A DNA stretch of 64,000 bases from the NCBI GenBank assembly GCA_018340805.1, contig JACMZG010001863.1, forward strand, positions 22,368,794 to 22,432,793. The letters run 5' to 3'. The notes beneath the pieces are model-generated. The model searched no databases. It was given only the letters and a program-made list of their open reading frames with translations, and was not told the origin of the DNA. The position numbers and the translations under genes are program-made. Source of the DNA: Microvelia longipes (Eukaryota > Arthropoda > Insecta > Hemiptera > Veliidae). Shown piece after piece: positions 61,141 to 64,000 of this stretch (position 1 is its first letter; the number at the start of each line of letters is the position of its first letter).

Positions 61141-63596
61141 AAGTTATGTATCTAGCTTAAACTCGCTAAAATCTTGCTAATATCAAATTATATTTTTAAG
61201 AAAGTTTTCATAGAAAAATGAGCTAAGAAGATTAATTAATTTCATTTAGGAACTATATTATTACAAAAAAATGTCTACTATCTTAAATAGTGAAAGGATT
61301 ATTTAGTTTAGAATGAATAGTTTATTCTAAAATTTATATTTTTTTAATGACACATTAAACTTGTATACTTTTATTACTATTTTAATTATTTAAATATTTA
61401 TAATAATAAAATATAAAATGGCAATAAATTTGATTATATTTAACCTTATTAAAAGAATATAAAAATTTCTGAATTTTATGTCTGCTTTAAGAATTCTTTT
61501 TTATAACAAAAATAAACAGAATAAGAAATTAAATCTACTTAAAATTCTGTTTGAGACTTCCCTAAAAGGAAACAATAAAAGTTAACAGTAGGAAATAAGT
61601 ACTGAGATTTAGAAATTTATATATTTAAAACAAATCAATTAATAAATGTCTGTACAAAAAATGAAGGAAACAAAATATTTTTATGTAAAATATTGTAATA
61701 AAAAGTAATTCATTTTTCATTGTAGCTGAATTGCATTACTTCCTGCATCGCATTTCTTGTTTTTATTTTGATTGCAAAATTATGCAAATAAAATCTAGGT
61801 AATCAATTTTATTGATTTATAGTCTCGTTATGAGTATAAAAGTCAAATAGATTTAAATGATCAATAAAATTATTTTGAAAACTTTAGCTGGGAGGTAACT
61901 AAATAGAATTTAATGTTCATGAATTGTTATATAAAAATTTATAGATTTTTATTATTTGTTTTATTACAGTCATATATTGTTGTTAAATTATTAATACATT
62001 TATTTTATTATCATTTAATTTCTTTTGGTTTGCATTAGTTTTATTTACGTTTACATCATATATTTATTACAAGTATAAAAAAGCATTTAAAAAGTATTAT
62101 TTATAAAGTTTTCATTTTTTTACCAATAAAACTTAGTATTATATTTACTCTTGAGATCCATTATATAATTCAGATTAGTATTACTTATCTAAATTATTCT
62201 CATTACTATTAACATTTTAAACTTTCATGAAATATTGGGATAACTATCGAACAGTCTTTTAAATTATAGTTATATAAATCTAGACAAACTTTTTATGAAG
62301 TTTTAAAACAGACCACATAAAATTAAGTTAGATATAATATTGATTTTTTAAACTAATATATAAAAATTAATAAATGTTTCTGACCGTTATTTTAAAATTT
62401 ATAATTTATCAAAATCAGAGCGTAAAAGATATTTTTATAGAAACTAAGCCACCAGATAGCGTTGCGTTACCACACACGATGTTAAACTACTGGTTCGGCG
62501 TATATTAATATTATATGAGGATGAGGGGAGTATGTATTAATCAAAATATATGTTTCCTTGTATATTAAAAGCCCCCGGCCATGACTTCTAACACCTTTTT
62601 GGAATCATTTTTGAATATATGTTTATATTATAAAGGTGCGACCTCCTGTTTTAGTCTTTTTTATTATTTTAAATTTTTTTCATCTTTTATTTCTTTTTGA
62701 TGTGTAAAACTTTTAAGTCTTTTATTAACAAATTCAAGGAGCCACCTTGCCAGAAAAAATATAATGTATATTTTTTTATTCGTGCGTTTAATAATGAATA
62801 TCAAGCCAAAGTATAATGCTAACAACAAAATTAAAATTGAAAGAAATAAATAATAATAAAAGAAAACGAATAAAAGAAAAACAAAAAAATATAAGATATC
62901 TGTCCAACATATTTTATATTTTACATAATATTATTTTTAATGCCTATTAAGAATATAACTACTTCTTTGTAATTTAATTTACATAAATTAATTCATATTA
63001 GTATTTATTACAAAAGACATGGATGCGCCACATCCATTGACGGATATATAAGTCACGTCAATTTGTAAATCTTAATTAAAATGTTCTTAGTCAACGGATT
63101 AATTAGATTAAAATCCAATATTTTTTTTAAATATTAATAAATATGATTTTTTTCTTGTTTGTATTTTTTAACAGTTTATAAGTATTTTATTATTTAATTT
63201 TGTTTTTTTCATCAATTATTTAAATGTGTTATGTGGATGAACTTTAATTATTGATATATAAATTAACTAGTTACAATTTGCTATTAATTTAGATTCTGGG
63301 TTATTCTTATAATCTACATATTGGTAAATATTAGTTTTACTTTATTTGATCTGTTTTTAATTTTATTGTTTTATTGAAGTTTTATACTTTTTTACACACA
63401 ACATGATATCTATCTAACAACATAGATTAAATCTAACATATGAGACAAACATATTAGAAGGACACTTGAGAAATATTGTAAATATTTATAATCTTGTCTT
63501 TAGAGTTGTCAGTTTAGGTCATGACCTGATTGTGGATATCATCAAAATATTATAAATAAATCGAGGTTTACAAATTGTTTACAAATTTGACCGTTT

Positions 63597-63985
63597 CACA
63601 ATATAATTGTTCGAGAGACGCCTAAGAAATGTAGCAAGCAAAATGCTATGCTACATCTGGGAACTGTAACATTAATCGACATTTGCCATTGATGGCTCGA
63701 CATAATGTCATGTTCCACTTAGTTTTGTTAAGTCTAACTAATCTCTGGCGACTCTGATGTGTTTTTTTTTGCCAAGTATGATGACGATAAGAAAGCACCG
63801 CTCGTCACTGGTACACACTTTATATTATATTCTTTGGAATTTTAAGTGAAAATCAAAGTAAGTTCATGCACTGTCGACGCCCTGATAAGTTAGACAACGA
63901 AACAGATTAGGAAATAGCATTGTATCGAGCTATCAATCATAACAAATGGATGGAACAGATTTCATTTTGCTTTTTAAATTATGTC
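63597..63985. mobile_element. Two facing copies of MITE-like family E
   Basis: 63597-63755 matches the reverse complement of the element at 53984-54185 (CACAATATAATTGTTCGAGA, AATGTAGCAAGCAAAATGC, GACATAATGTCATGTTCCAC). 63869-63985 matches it in the direct orientation (GACAACGAAACAGATTAGG, ATCAATCATAACAAATGG). Both are diverged. Confidence 0.65.
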
Positions 63986-64000
63986 AACTATTTATGTTTT

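Larger units (their letters stand above)
56816..64000 (-). other. wg: Presumed upstream wingless intron, running off the right edge
   Basis: The exon at 56514-56815 needs a preceding exon that supplies the first base of a glycine codon. No sequence resembling the Wnt N-terminal region was seen in this 7.2 kb, so the stretch is inferred to be a long intron. It holds a (TA)n tract, a short hairpin at 60203-60281, a family A repeat fragment and two facing copies of a MITE-like repeat near the edge. Open frames such as 57825-58085 encode low-complexity hydrophobic sequence from T-rich DNA and look spurious. A small non-Wnt gene cannot be excluded. Confidence 0.65.

Overview
This window looks like nuclear DNA from an insect, very AT-rich and dominated by repeats. 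The evidence is two spliced exons of a Wnt1/wingless gene with strongly insect-like protein sequence, long introns, (TA)n/(TG)n microsatellites, and decayed eukaryotic transposons (LINE, copia, hAT-like and MITE-like remnants). There are no bacterial-type operons. The order of insect cannot be fixed from the sequence. The compact C-terminal exon lacks the long insert of Drosophila Wingless, which argues against a close relative of Drosophila.

The only confident protein-coding gene is on the minus strand: the last two coding exons of wingless (Wnt1), at 56514-56815 and 50536-51027. They are joined by a 5.5 kb intron with canonical splice sites and a matching reading frame. Together they encode 263 complete residues from the middle to the C-terminus, including the acylated-serine motif and the cysteine-rich tail. 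The signal peptide and N-terminal exons were not found and must lie beyond the right edge, so 56816-64000 is most likely intron.

Positions 1 to about 49,000 lie downstream (3') of wingless and hold no gene I can support. They hold: (i) tandem arrays, notably a 52-bp array at 16.1-17.2 kb and a 47-bp array at 31.4-32.05 kb, both carrying repeated CACGTG E-boxes; (ii) a dispersed repeat family A with about eight copies and a related family B, sharing a CRE-like TGACGTCATTAACCC segment; (iii) retroelement 3' tails with a hammerhead-ribozyme-like core, twice arranged as inverted pairs, one a nearly perfect hairpin with arms of about 249 bases (27.04-27.54 kb); (iv) MITE-type elements with terminal inverted repeats; (v) short LINE and copia coding remnants.

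The likely layout is a large developmental-gene locus: a wingless 3' half at 50-64 kb, flanked by a repeat-filled desert that may contain cis-regulatory DNA I cannot identify by eye. All repeat boundaries are by eye and approximate. No alignment, folding or database search was run.
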